This document shows, piece by piece, positions 1 through 8,163 of a stretch of 64,000 nucleotides of DNA. Both the position numbers and the translations under genes were made by a program. Origin of the DNA: Eubacterium sp. (GTDB lineage Bacteria; Bacillota; Clostridia; Lachnospirales; Lachnospiraceae). The stretch spans positions 1-64,000 of the forward strand of contig JAFXZW010000118.1 of NCBI GenBank assembly GCA_017541035.1. The letters are read 5' to 3'. The notes below the pieces were generated by a model that saw nothing but the letters and a program-made list of their open reading frames with translations, was not told the origin of the DNA and ran no database searches. Within the stretch, counting starts at the first letter, position 1, and every line of letters starts with the position of its first letter.

Positions 1-31
1 CACGCACACTACGTGTGCAATGTGCTGCGAG
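1..31. repeat. Structured repeat, copy 1 (cut by window edge)
   Basis: An inverted repeat, GCACAC-TAC-GTGTGC at 4-18, lies inside an outer CAC/GTG pairing. About 40 nt here, through the GTGCTGCGAG segment, is nearly identical to 48937-48976, where the left arm is complete. Both copies sit just downstream of minus-strand genes (ending at 199 and 48981). It may be a 3' processing or terminator-like element, or a member of a dispersed repeat family. Confidence 0.6.
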
Positions 32-47
32 AACACTCACGGCTCCC

Positions 48-145
48 GTCATTTTGCTGTGCAAAATGACTACGCCATTCGTGTTCGGCGGGTCAAATAA
101 GGTCTCGTGCGATTGCGCAAGCGCATCGCACGGACCTTTTGACCC
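48..145. other. Two consecutive strong hairpins downstream of the 199-1044 gene
   Basis: A perfect 10-bp inverted repeat (48-57 with 61-70, TGT loop) is followed by a nested hairpin of 56 nt. The outer arms are 90-104 and 132-145. The inner arms are 107-118 and 121-131 with an AA loop and a single bulged base. No gene overlaps. The position at the 3' end of a minus-strand gene fits transcription termination or mRNA 3'-end protection, but no clean U-tract follows on the minus strand. Confidence 0.6.
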
Positions 146-198
146 TATCATCATATTATTCAATGCAGGGCAGACGCCCCGCACCATACATTCATTTT

Positions 199-1044
199 TT
201 AGAAAAAGCTTCCAAGGCTGAAATCTGTGGGCATCGGAATCCGAACCATGAAGATGACTGCAGCGATCAAAAGGATCACGGCGATCACGAAGATTACAAA
301 ACGGTTCGGGATATTCTTGAAGATACCGATAATACCGAGAAGGAACAGAACCAGAGAATAGATCACGGTTACCAGATTATAGGTATCCCCGTTCTTATTA
401 TCCTGCATACCCTCCTTCAGAAGAGCCTCCGCTTCCGCATATTTTGCATCTGCATCCGCGTAATACGTTTCCACAAATCCCTCCTTCAGGAAAGGAGATG
501 TCTCTTCCTCCTGACTAAAGGACCAATTGATGGCTTCCAGGAACTCCGGTGTACAGTTATCCGTCAGGATCTTCTCTAGCTTTTCATTGATCAGTTCCAC
601 TTCAACCGTATCATTTCTCGTCTGTGCCAGAGCCATATCAAACTTGTATTCCTGAATCGTATTCCATGTCAGCATATCCTGCACCATGCTCTGGAACGCC
701 TGATTATACATGGAATTTGCCTCAGAAGCTGCATTATTACTCTTTGTGTAATTCGTTGCCTGATTGCCTCCATGCAGGGAGCCGATCCAGGTAGCCCATG
801 CGGTAAGTACAGCTGTAAGGCCAAGGAAGATCGCGATCAGCATTTCCAGCCTTGCCTCACTGATGAAGGACTTTTTCTTCGGAGTCTCCTCTGCGGTTTC
901 TTCTTTTGCCGCTTCCTTCATTGCTTCCCTTACAGCTTCTTTTATTTCATCTTTTGTTACATCATTTCCTTTTTCTTTTTTAACTTCTTCTTTTTTAACT
1001 TCTTCTTTTTTTACTTCTTCTTTTTTCACTTCTTCGTTTGCCAT
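199..1044 (-). CDS. Membrane protein with N-terminal Lys/Glu tandem repeat, unknown function
   Basis: A 281-residue protein I do not recognise. Residues about 5-25 are a repeated VKKEE block, followed by an alanine/glutamate-rich, probably helical cytoplasmic segment. A first membrane helix lies near residues 68-90. An acidic extracytoplasmic domain of about 130 residues follows. Two closely spaced helices lie near the C-terminus (about 222-240 and 245-268), and a short polar tail closes the protein. The ribosome binding site GGAGGAAG precedes the ATG. The reading frame is last of three minus-strand genes, separated from the second by 171 nt of hairpins. The A-rich 15-nt repeats encoding the N-terminus could change copy number by slippage in whole codons. 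Confidence 0.8.
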   Translation of the reverse strand: MANEEVKKEEVKKEEVKKEEVKKEKGNDVTKDEIKEAVREAMKEAAKEETAEETPKKKSFISEARLEMLIAIFLGLTAVLTAWATWIGSLHGGNQATNYTKSNNAASEANSMYNQAFQSMVQDMLTWNTIQEYKFDMALAQTRNDTVEVELINEKLEKILTDNCTPEFLEAINWSFSQEEETSPFLKEGFVETYYADADAKYAEAEALLKEGMQDNKNGDTYNLVTVIYSLVLFLLGIIGIFKNIPNRFVIFVIAVILLIAAVIFMVRIPMPTDFSLGSFF

Positions 1045-1071
1045 CTTCTTCCTCCAAAACCACTTGAAAGA

Positions 1072-1180
1072 TGAACGGGTGCGGAGCTTCTGATACTTCG
1101 CACCTGTTCACCGTTACCACGTATCGCACATGTGGTATTCTCTCTCACCTATACGAACCCGCCACATGTGCATCCGTTCA
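1072..1180. other. Pair of long hairpins between two minus-strand genes
   Basis: The first hairpin has a 15-bp stem including two G-U pairs (1072-1086 with 1096-1110, nine-base loop). The second pairs GCACATGTGG (1126-1135) with CCACATGTGC (1162-1171). An alternative outer pairing, TGAACGG (1072-1078) with CCGTTCA (1174-1180), would enclose both. Neither has a U-tract, so this looks like an mRNA stability or processing element rather than an ordinary terminator. Confidence 0.55.
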
Positions 1181-1215
1181 GACACCGTCATTTTGATTAC
1201 ACAAAGGAGCTCGGA

Positions 1216-1743
1216 TTACTCCTCCGGTACTTCCTCTTCACCGCCTTCTGCGGGCTGCTCCTCGCCGCCTTCAGCCGGCTGCTCTTCGCCGCCTTCTGCA
1301 GGCTGCTCACCACCCTGACCGGGAAGCTGAGGATTGGACAAATCTGTCGTACCCTTCTTCATCTCATACTCAAACTCTGTACCATTCATGGTGAACTTGT
1401 AGGTAAGAGTCTGTGCATCCTTGTTATAAAGAATGGAGAACTGAATCTGACCATTCTGCTTAATTTCAACTCCATTTGACTTATACTCAGCATCCATTGT
1501 CTGAGAACCTGCATAACTGGTAAAGGTTGCTTTACCATCCTTAAGTGTAAGGTTTGAAGTTGCAGCCGCAACGTTCATATCCTTACTTGCAGCCCATTCT
1601 GCAATGTCCTGACCGTTGATCTTGCTTACAGTCCAGTCCCCGTCAACATCCTTCTGCACGCTTCCGCATCCTACAAGGCACATAGCCATAGCCATAGCTG
1701 TAACAACTAACAGTGCCAGTTTCTTGGTTAACTTCTTCATCAT
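1216..1743 (-). CDS. Small lipoprotein with acidic Gly-Glu repeat tail
   Basis: A 175-residue predicted lipoprotein. It has a lysine-rich N-terminus, a hydrophobic helix and a lipobox LVGC with the acylated Cys near residue 26. The middle (about 35-140) looks like a small beta-rich lipocalin-like domain, which I infer from alternating short strands such as DGDWTVSKING and LTYKFTMNG. The last 35 residues are an eight-residue repeat GGEEQPAE in about three copies, encoded by a 24-nt DNA repeat (1231-1315). A GGAGG ribosome binding site lies just upstream. It is second in a three-gene minus-strand set. The function is unknown. The acidic tail may be a spacer or may bind cations. Confidence 0.82.
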   Translation of the reverse strand: MMKKLTKKLALLVVTAMAMAMCLVGCGSVQKDVDGDWTVSKINGQDIAEWAASKDMNVAAATSNLTLKDGKATFTSYAGSQTMDAEYKSNGVEIKQNGQIQFSILYNKDAQTLTYKFTMNGTEFEYEMKKGTTDLSNPQLPGQGGEQPAEGGEEQPAEGGEEQPAEGGEEEVPEE

Positions 1744-1811
1744 CTTTTACCTCCATTTATATATATTTTTTTATGATGAACTTGTTTCATGTCCGATCCT
1801 TCCGAATCGGT

Positions 1812-2198
1812 TTATAACCCGAGAGCCTGAAGCTCTTCATAGGTTTTTACGACAAGTGCCTCGCCTTCCTTTGCGTTCTTTCCGAACACCCCGGAAGCGC
1901 TTGACCATCCGCCGGTAAGGCTGTGGAGTGCAAGGCCCTTAGCCATGTTTCCCATACCAACGATCTCGCCCTTGGTAACCTGGAATTTTGAGAAGGGGCC
2001 TTTTCCCATGGAGCCCTGTCCGATCCGGATCTGATTATTCCGGTCCAGGGGTGGAAAAACGATCAGTTCTGCAGCACCATGCTTTGCCAGCTCCGGCTTT
2101 CCTGCTGAAAACTCCCTATCCTTAATGATCTCATAAAGATCCTGCATGCTATACGCTTGTTTGGTCTGAAGTGTCTTCAGCTTGAATCCAAATGCCAT
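1812..2198 (-). CDS. Conserved-looking small protein, unknown function
   Basis: A 128-residue soluble protein without signal peptide or membrane helix. An AAGGAGG ribosome binding site lies nine bases before the ATG. The central part is glycine-rich (IRIGQGSMGKGPFSKFQV and the following GEIVGMGNMAKGLALHS), and the N-terminus is a short amphipathic segment. I do not recognise the family. It leads the three-gene minus-strand group with a membrane protein and a lipoprotein, 68 nt upstream of the lipoprotein, so it may be the cytoplasmic partner of an envelope function. Confidence 0.75.
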   Translation of the reverse strand: MAFGFKLKTLQTKQAYSMQDLYEIIKDREFSAGKPELAKHGAAELIVFPPLDRNNQIRIGQGSMGKGPFSKFQVTKGEIVGMGNMAKGLALHSLTGGWSSASGVFGKNAKEGEALVVKTYEELQALGL

Positions 2199-2335
2199 TT
2201 TCTTACCTCCTTGTTGACTTCCGGATCATTTCTCCGGTTTGTTTTCTGAATGCCATTTTACATAAAATAAAACTCATTTCAATAGCTTATCCACGAATGT
2301 CCTGACCTCGGCACAAAAAGCAGTATTGGCACGAA

Positions 2336-2368
2336 CGACGCCATTTTGGCACGAGCGTCGACTTTTTT
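2336..2368 (+). terminator. Hairpin with U-tract upstream of the LytTR promoter
   Basis: CGACGC (2336-2341) pairs with GCGTCG (2355-2360), and six T follow at 2363-2368. No plus-strand gene lies upstream, so it probably insulates the regulator promoter from spurious transcription. The arms overlap two copies of TTGGCACGA, so the site could instead be an operator. Confidence 0.5.
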
Positions 2369-2369
2369 A

Positions 2370-2398
2370 TTTACAAACCTCATCCGAAATAGTATACT
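2370..2398 (+). promoter_or_regulatory. Sigma-A promoter of the LytTR/GHKL system
   Basis: TTTACA (2370-2375), a 17-nt spacer and TATACT (2393-2398) lie about 68 nt before the regulator start. Three YGGCAC-type direct repeats at 2308, 2326 and 2346 lie just upstream at spacings of 18 and 20 bp. This is the sort of array a LytTR dimer could use for autoregulation. Confidence 0.7.
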
Positions 2399-2466
2399 TT
2401 CATAAATAATGTGTAACGATTCACATACAACAATCTGATTAAACTGAGATTAGGACGGTAATTGTT

Positions 2467-3195
2467 ATGAATATCGCGATCGTAGACGATGACGCCAGGG
2501 ATAAAGATCATCTGGAAGGCCTCCTTCGCAATTATGCATCTCTCCATCAGTCAGAACTGGATATTGAATGGTTTGAGAACTCCGAATCCTTCCTGGCCTC
2601 CTACGCCCCCTTTAAGTACACGCTGATCTTTCTTGACATTTACATGATCGGCATGAACGGCGTGGAAACTGCGGAGCGCATCCGTGAGGCGGATCCGGAT
2701 GCCATCATCATTTTCCTGACAACCAGTGCGGACCATATGTCCTCCGCATTTTCTTTGCATGTCTTTGATTATCTGATCAAGCCTGCGGAAAAGGATCGCC
2801 TCTTCCGCATGCTGGATGATGCGACGCGTCAGGTGACCAGGGACGGGAAATGCTTCCAGTTTCTGGATCAGAAATGTGAATGCAGGATCCGGTACACTGA
2901 TATCATCGGTGTCCGCTCCAACGGGCATTATCTCCACATTACCGATAAGGATATGAATGAGTACAAAAGCCGAATGACTTTCAGTGAGGCGGAAAAAGAG
3001 CTCATGACGGACGGACGTTTTCTGGTCATCAACCGGGGAACGATGGTAAATATGGACTATATCACGGATTTCAGCAACGGAGTCTGTGTGATCAACGATG
3101 TGATTTATTTACCCTATAATGTGAAAAAACACAAGGCTCTGGAACAGACCTTCCGGAACTATGTATTCTCCAAAGTGCGTCGCGGCATGCACTGA
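2467..3195 (+). CDS. LytTR-family response regulator (AgrA-like)
   Basis: A 242-residue regulator. Residues 1-120 form a receiver domain: acidic pair DDD near residue 7, phospho-acceptor Asp in FLDIYM near residue 58, and the conserved Lys in LIKPAEKD near 108. Residues about 135-240 match a LytTR DNA-binding domain, with the typical core around YTDIIGVRSNGHYLHI and a FLVINRG-like strand. The kinase gene begins 15 nt downstream, so the two form an operon. By analogy with AgrA and ComE, it would bind paired direct repeats upstream of target promoters. The ligand sensed by the partner kinase cannot be told from sequence, and no peptide-precursor gene was found next door. Confidence 0.92.
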   Translation: MNIAIVDDDARDKDHLEGLLRNYASLHQSELDIEWFENSESFLASYAPFKYTLIFLDIYMIGMNGVETAERIREADPDAIIIFLTTSADHMSSAFSLHVFDYLIKPAEKDRLFRMLDDATRQVTRDGKCFQFLDQKCECRIRYTDIIGVRSNGHYLHITDKDMNEYKSRMTFSEAEKELMTDGRFLVINRGTMVNMDYITDFSNGVCVINDVIYLPYNVKKHKALEQTFRNYVFSKVRRGMH

Positions 3196-3210
3196 TGAGG
3201 TAGACACTCC

Positions 3211-4560
3211 ATGGATTTCGGCAGATATGCAACGATCCTTCTCTCTGAACTGATGATCATTCCCGCCGGGATACTTTGTCTCGCTCCCATGAAAAACCGG
3301 TTTCGCTGGGACGCACGGCGGGTTCTTTTTTGGATGCTTGCGGTTTCCGTGATCCTCCTTCCCGCGAGCGCTTTCATCGCCATGGCCTTAAACCTGACTC
3401 CCAAGGCCATTCTCTTTGCCACCCTTCTGATATGCTATTTTGCCTACCAGCACGTCGTCACAGCCGGTCCCGCAAAGGCTTTGGCCGTCTATATCTTTGT
3501 CTGCGTCATTATGTCAGTCTTCACGAATCTGGCACACGCTGTCGACGCCCTTTTCAATCCGAACGGCAGTTCCCGCACATATACGCTGGAATTCGGTCTC
3601 TTTCTTACCTGCTTCAGCACTCTGGGAACCATTCTGCTCTTCCATCTGCTGAGCAAATACGCCAGCTATCTCATCGACCAAATGCAGGAATCCTCTATCT
3701 GGTGGAAAACGGTTATGATCTCAGGCCTTTTCCTCATCCTGAACATTACCATTACTCCGCGAAAATATGAGACACTGTATGTCAATAATGTGTTCGCCGT
3801 TTTCATCATTCTTCAGGTGATCATTTTTACACTGGAACTCCTGCTGGGAGCCATTTTCTATCGTATGGTAAAGGACTTACTGGCTCTCTCCGAGCTGAAG
3901 GTGCAGAATAACCTCGCGGAAATGCAGGAAAAAGCCTTTGAAAAACAACAGCGCTATATCGAAGAGAGCTCCCGTGTTCGTCACGACTTCAAGCACACTA
4001 TCCGCAGCATCAAAGTCATGGCGGAAAATGGCGATCTGGAAGAGCTGAACCGTTATCTGGATGAATATGTCAGCACCTTCCCTGAAAGCGCCGTACAGAT
4101 CTATTGCAAGAACAGTGCCCTGAACGCCCTTCTGAATCATTACCGCAACCAGGCAACTTCCCATAAGATCAATATCCGCTATAACATCGAGCTTCCCAAA
4201 AGGTTGGTCCTCAGCAACATCGAGCTTTGCAGCATCGTCGGAAATATCCTGGAGAATGCCATTCACGCAGCCTCCGCACAAAAAGAAGGCGAACGTTATA
4301 TCCGCCTTACTCTTCATGTTGAAAATGAAAAGGATTTCTATATCGTTGCCGTTAACTCCTTCGACGGAAATCCCGTGATGAAGAACGGCAGTTACATGTC
4401 TACCGATAAGAGCCGAAGCGGCATCGGCCTGCTCTCCATCACAAGCGCTGTGGAAAAGCACGGCGGATTTGCGAATTTCCACCATGAAGGGACGGAATTC
4501 TACACAGACATCATGGTGCCGGGAGGCCCCTCTAATGATTCTCCGCATAAGCAAGAATGA
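3211..4560 (+). CDS. GHKL sensor histidine kinase (AgrC-like, HPK10 type)
   Basis: A 449-residue membrane kinase. Roughly the first 225 residues hold about six hydrophobic helices, the usual polytopic sensor of AgrC-like kinases. The phospho-acceptor region reads RHDFKHTIRS near residue 263. The N-box GNILENAIHAA (near 345) and G-box SGIGLLSI (near 405) mark the GHKL ATPase domain. The only cognate candidate is the LytTR regulator just upstream. Its 3' end runs 29 bases into the end of the convergent minus-strand ligase gene, so the two transcripts overlap at their tails. No intrinsic terminator is visible at this junction. Confidence 0.9.
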   Translation: MDFGRYATILLSELMIIPAGILCLAPMKNRFRWDARRVLFWMLAVSVILLPASAFIAMALNLTPKAILFATLLICYFAYQHVVTAGPAKALAVYIFVCVIMSVFTNLAHAVDALFNPNGSSRTYTLEFGLFLTCFSTLGTILLFHLLSKYASYLIDQMQESSIWWKTVMISGLFLILNITITPRKYETLYVNNVFAVFIILQVIIFTLELLLGAIFYRMVKDLLALSELKVQNNLAEMQEKAFEKQQRYIEESSRVRHDFKHTIRSIKVMAENGDLEELNRYLDEYVSTFPESAVQIYCKNSALNALLNHYRNQATSHKINIRYNIELPKRLVLSNIELCSIVGNILENAIHAASAQKEGERYIRLTLHVENEKDFYIVAVNSFDGNPVMKNGSYMSTDKSRSGIGLLSITSAVEKHGGFANFHHEGTEFYTDIMVPGGPSNDSPHKQE

Positions 4561-5947
4561 TCTCACGGATAGCACGCCCGGCCTTTTGCTTCTCCAGAAG
4601 CTGAAGCGCCGGGTTTGTTCTTTTCTCTGCCCTGAGGAAAAGCGGTTCGAGGAAGGACTCCTCTCCATGTCCCCGTAAAACCAGCCCGTCCTCCGCAAGG
4701 CATAACACCTCTTCGATCAACTGATAGGCCGCATCATCGAATCGATGGGTATGCTCCCGGCGGACGAAGGTTTCCCGCAATTCTCCCACGCTGACGCCCT
4801 GCTGATACAATCCGACCTTTTCATTCAGCAGCTTGGTAAGCTCCGGAAGCTTCGTCAGAAGACCCGCGTGAAAGGCGGCCACAGACATCACATCCGCAAT
4901 GGGCTGCTCGCAGACAGAACGGAACTCCACAGTGCCGCGGAAAGTAAGATCATTGAACTTAAAGGAACGTAAAAAGGCCAGATCCGAAAGCTGCGGTTCA
5001 AATGACGCATATCGGTAACGGCTCTCCTCCGTATCATAATATTCTCCCCTGACTACCTTTCCCTGATAATAGTCCGCCAGTGTAACCGGCGGAAAGTTGA
5101 TATACTTTCCCTCCCGCTCCAGACAGTAAAGACTTTCCGAGGAAATGTACCGCACGATTTCATCCAGTGAATGCAGGCGCTTGTCATACTCGTCCACATT
5201 ATGAGGATTTAAGCCGTGCAGACTGTTCTTCCACAGATAATCCCGGCTGGCCAGGAAACGGTGTGACGGATCCGCATCAAAGGTGGAATTGGCAAAAAGC
5301 AATGCCTTCAACGGCTCCAGGCGGTTAAAGGTGTTAAGCATTTCCACCACATGGTCCTTCTCCGCATCCACCTGCACCTGAGAGGCACAGCTGAACAGCC
5401 CGAAATGGGGATAATGATGAAAATGCATCTGATTACCGTATTTCGTAAAGGATTCCAGATGATGCAAAAGCATTCTGTACCGGCCGTTGTGGATCGGTTC
5501 CACGCGGTTCACCCTGTAGCCCGGATTGATCCCCATGCCGGTCAGTGTATGCCTCTCTGCAAGAAGCTGTTCCTCGATAAAGGAATAATAACGGTCAAAA
5601 CGATTTTTCAGAAAACAGATATTCTCCTCAATCCCGAAGGAAAGCTCCAGAGTATTGAAGCTGCAGTCGAAGGAAATGCTGTCCCCTGTCTTCGTATCCT
5701 CCGCAAGATAGATCTCCCCGTCATCATCCCGGGACAGCCTGTCGAAGCCAAAGCGGACTACAAAGCTTTCCGCCAGGCGGTGTACCACGTCAAAATCCAC
5801 CGGCTCCGTTACCTCCGACAGACCGATGTTCTTAAGATTCACGATAGGATACTCAAGCTCCACACCCACGACCTGCTTAGCCGGTCGTTCCGTAGGCCTG
5901 ATGTATTTCTGATAAATGGCATCCAGAAGTTCCGTGTCTTGAATCAT
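4532..5947 (-). CDS. Glutamate-cysteine ligase family enzyme (second paralogue)
   Basis: A 471-residue protein of the GCS2/EgtA-like gamma-glutamyl ligase superfamily. It shows the N-terminal VGVELEYPIV strand near residue 28 (acidic metal/ATP ligands), a histidine-rich MHFHHYPHFG stretch near 175, and the later GTVEFRSVCEQP motif near 345, where Glu and Arg line the active site. The family joins L-glutamate to an amino group, classically of cysteine, using ATP. It is the last gene of a nine-gene operon that also holds a second ligase and a class II amidotransferase. It is only distantly similar to the other ligase (6845-8086), so the two may use different acceptors. Ribosome binding site GGAAAG. 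The acceptor is not proven. Confidence 0.8.
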   Translation of the reverse strand: MIQDTELLDAIYQKYIRPTERPAKQVVGVELEYPIVNLKNIGLSEVTEPVDFDVVHRLAESFVVRFGFDRLSRDDDGEIYLAEDTKTGDSISFDCSFNTLELSFGIEENICFLKNRFDRYYSFIEEQLLAERHTLTGMGINPGYRVNRVEPIHNGRYRMLLHHLESFTKYGNQMHFHHYPHFGLFSCASQVQVDAEKDHVVEMLNTFNRLEPLKALLFANSTFDADPSHRFLASRDYLWKNSLHGLNPHNVDEYDKRLHSLDEIVRYISSESLYCLEREGKYINFPPVTLADYYQGKVVRGEYYDTEESRYRYASFEPQLSDLAFLRSFKFNDLTFRGTVEFRSVCEQPIADVMSVAAFHAGLLTKLPELTKLLNEKVGLYQQGVSVGELRETFVRREHTHRFDDAAYQLIEEVLCLAEDGLVLRGHGEESFLEPLFLRAEKRTNPALQLLEKQKAGRAIREIILAYAENH

Positions 5948-6016
5948 ATACTTTCCTTTCTAAATTCAGGCGGAAGCCTGTCTCCGGGAAGTGCGGTGAT
6001 GACAAAGGCTTTCCGC

Positions 6017-6790
6017 TTATAATCCCGAGAATCCAAGGAACAGCATTTTCACCTGTTCCGGATCCTCTACGTAGGAATGGTCATGCTCCTCACCTGTAAA
6101 AATCCTTCTTCCGTCCTTATAGATCAGCAACCGGTTCCGGGGGACTTCACTCCATTTTCCTTCTCCCAGCGGCTGCGTTGAGAAAATGGCCTCTCCTTCC
6201 TTTTCCCTGATATAGAGGGTTCCTGCTGCATTTTTGTGCACATACAGGTATTCCCCGTCGTGAAAGATCAGGTTCAGCTTATTCCCGGGTGCCAACGTCC
6301 GGGTCATGTCATCCGCCACCCGAAAACGATCATTCACATCAAAGGAATTCCAGTCATTTTCCAGATTCTCATTGATCCGATCCACCAGATAGAGAAGGAT
6401 CCGTTCACTGTCCGTGCTTCCCTCCTGAGAATACTGGTACGGGCTCAGTACGCTGGCTTCGAAAATCGTTCCATTATGTATCAATGTCCAGCTTCTGCCG
6501 GATACATCCCTCTTCACAAAGGGATGCGTATTGTGATAGTTCACTTCTCCGATGGTGGCTCGTCTGATATGCGCCAGCATCTGGTTTACATAAATCTCAT
6601 TTGTCAGCCGGTTTTTCAGATAGAGGCTATGGGATGCCCGCACCGGTTCCCGCTCGATATTCTGATTCCCCCCATCAAAGATTGCGATTCCCCAACCGTT
6701 GGGATGCTCTCTGCTATGTGAAAAGAATTCCTTCAGCAATTCATTTACATGAATCTTCTCCTTCGCACTGACGGCAAATAATTCGCACAT
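6017..6790 (-). CDS. Class II glutamine amidotransferase-like hydrolase (EgtC/YafJ type)
   Basis: A 257-residue Ntn-type amidohydrolase. After Met removal, Cys2 would be the N-terminal nucleophile (MCELFAVS). The motifs NGWGIAIF (near 33), AHIRRAT (near 72), THPF and HNGTI (near 108), then STDSERI (near 127) are those of the YafJ/EgtC branch. EgtC removes gamma-linked glutamate from gamma-glutamyl-hercynylcysteine sulfoxide in ergothioneine synthesis. Here it lies between two glutamate-cysteine-ligase-like genes. This suggests that a gamma-glutamyl group is added by the ligases and removed by this enzyme, but no EgtB or EgtD homologue is in the window. Strong ribosome binding site AGGAGGGAAAGG. 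Confidence 0.85.
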   Translation of the reverse strand: MCELFAVSAKEKIHVNELLKEFFSHSREHPNGWGIAIFDGGNQNIEREPVRASHSLYLKNRLTNEIYVNQMLAHIRRATIGEVNYHNTHPFVKRDVSGRSWTLIHNGTIFEASVLSPYQYSQEGSTDSERILLYLVDRINENLENDWNSFDVNDRFRVADDMTRTLAPGNKLNLIFHDGEYLYVHKNAAGTLYIREKEGEAIFSTQPLGEGKWSEVPRNRLLIYKDGRRIFTGEEHDHSYVEDPEQVKMLFLGFSGL

Positions 6791-6844
6791 ATCCTTTCCC
6801 TCCTGTCACATTGCTTCGGTCTCCTCTTCCTGCAAAAAAGCTTC

Positions 6845-8086
6845 TCAGCCTGCTGTTCGTACCTTTTTCGAACCAACGATCGGAAGCTCCTTCAGGAAAA
6901 TGCGTTCCTCCTCCGGAAGTGCTTCCTCCGCCAGCCGGATCAGATCCCGGGCCCAGGCATAAACCCTTTTCCCGGAGTAAATGATGGCATTTTCTCCCTG
7001 AATCTCCGTCCGGAAAATAGCCTCCTCCACAGCGATCAGATGCCCGGAGAGCAGCTTCTCAAGGTGGACCAGATTCCTTTCACTGTAAAGCAGCCCCTTC
7101 AGAAGTGCCGCATACCCCAGCGCTTTCCGGATGGATACACTGTCCGCCACTCTTACCTCCAGATACCTTTTCAGCCGGATGTGATGGAAGAACATGGACA
7201 TCAGATGTTCCACCAGCGCTTTCTGCCGTTTCGGGTCATCTGCTGCATCCGAAAGGTGCAGAAGCTCCGGCAGAGTCTTTCCGCCGGCGTAGGTTGTATT
7301 CCCTCCGTCCGTCAACACCACCAGCGGACGGCTGAGCAGCAGATCCGCATAAGCCTCATATCCGAACTGTCCCTCAAATGCTCCCGGGAAGAATCCTGTT
7401 CGGTCCGAATCCAGATCATCCCAGATCTGCGTTCGAAGCAGATGCTTTCCTCCCTGTTCCGTTAACCGGCTGTCCGGATAGGATTTGTTCTCCATCAGCT
7501 GCATCAGCACCGGGGACAGAATCGTCAAAAGGCGCAGCTTCCGTACCATGTCCTCTTCCGAAGAATAGTCCAGCGAAACCTGCGTGGATGCGGAAGCCCG
7601 CATCATATGTGCGCCATACCTGCCCTTATTGCGAAAATACCGATCCATAAAGTAATACCGGTTCTTTGGAATAAGCGGCAGCTCCGTCGGGTGGATTCTT
7701 CCCGATTCCACACCGGGATTCAGCCCTTTGGTTACCATGATATAACCCAGCCGGGAAAACTCCGGATCCCATGTTGCCCGAAACTCCCTATATACTTCTT
7801 CAATCCTTGCCAGTGTGGAAAAGGGTGCAATACTGATCTCAAACTGGCAGGCCGGTTCCACACTGACGCTGTGATCCACCGTTTCATATCCCACAACACG
7901 GCCATCTGTCAGTGTAAGCTTTGCTCCCAGTTTCTCGCCTGTCCTGCGGATCAGTTCGGACAAAACCTCGAAGGAGATTCCTTCCTGCACCTCATTCAGA
8001 ATGAAATGCTCCAGCTCCAGTCCAAGTCTTTGCTCCCCCGTTTCTCCCTCCCGTATGAAGTTTGAGATGATCTCCTTATCTGTCAT
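6845..8086 (-). CDS. Glutamate-cysteine ligase (GCS2/EgtA-like)
   Basis: A 413-residue GCS2-family ligase. Visible motifs are the LGLELEHFIL strand near residue 22, the substrate-binding segment ASASTQVSLDYS near 164, and the late LKRYLEVRVADSV segment near 308, which carries the conserved Glu and Arg. The family forms gamma-glutamylcysteine from glutamate, cysteine and ATP. No glutathione synthetase follows, so gamma-glutamylcysteine could be the end thiol or an intermediate. It directly follows the ATP-binding subunit of the operon's second importer (77-nt gap) and precedes the EgtC-like hydrolase (54 nt). Ribosome binding site AAGGGGG. Confidence 0.85.
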   Translation of the reverse strand: MTDKEIISNFIREGETGEQRLGLELEHFILNEVQEGISFEVLSELIRRTGEKLGAKLTLTDGRVVGYETVDHSVSVEPACQFEISIAPFSTLARIEEVYREFRATWDPEFSRLGYIMVTKGLNPGVESGRIHPTELPLIPKNRYYFMDRYFRNKGRYGAHMMRASASTQVSLDYSSEEDMVRKLRLLTILSPVLMQLMENKSYPDSRLTEQGGKHLLRTQIWDDLDSDRTGFFPGAFEGQFGYEAYADLLLSRPLVVLTDGGNTTYAGGKTLPELLHLSDAADDPKRQKALVEHLMSMFFHHIRLKRYLEVRVADSVSIRKALGYAALLKGLLYSERNLVHLEKLLSGHLIAVEEAIFRTEIQGENAIIYSGKRVYAWARDLIRLAEEALPEEERIFLKELPIVGSKKVRTAG

Positions 8087-8163
8087 ATAACCCCCTTCTG
8101 CGAATCACAGGCTGCCTCCCGATGACGCCTGTATCATTCTGACAGGTGCAGCGAAAAAGAACC

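Noticed and set aside
3877..4698. Long minus-strand open frame opposite the GHKL kinase gene
   Set aside because: It lies antisense to clear kinase motifs, has no ribosome binding site and no recognisable domain.
5351..6022. Plus-strand open frame of over 200 codons opposite the ligase gene
   Set aside because: Antisense to conserved ligase motifs, without a start signal, so it is a composition shadow.
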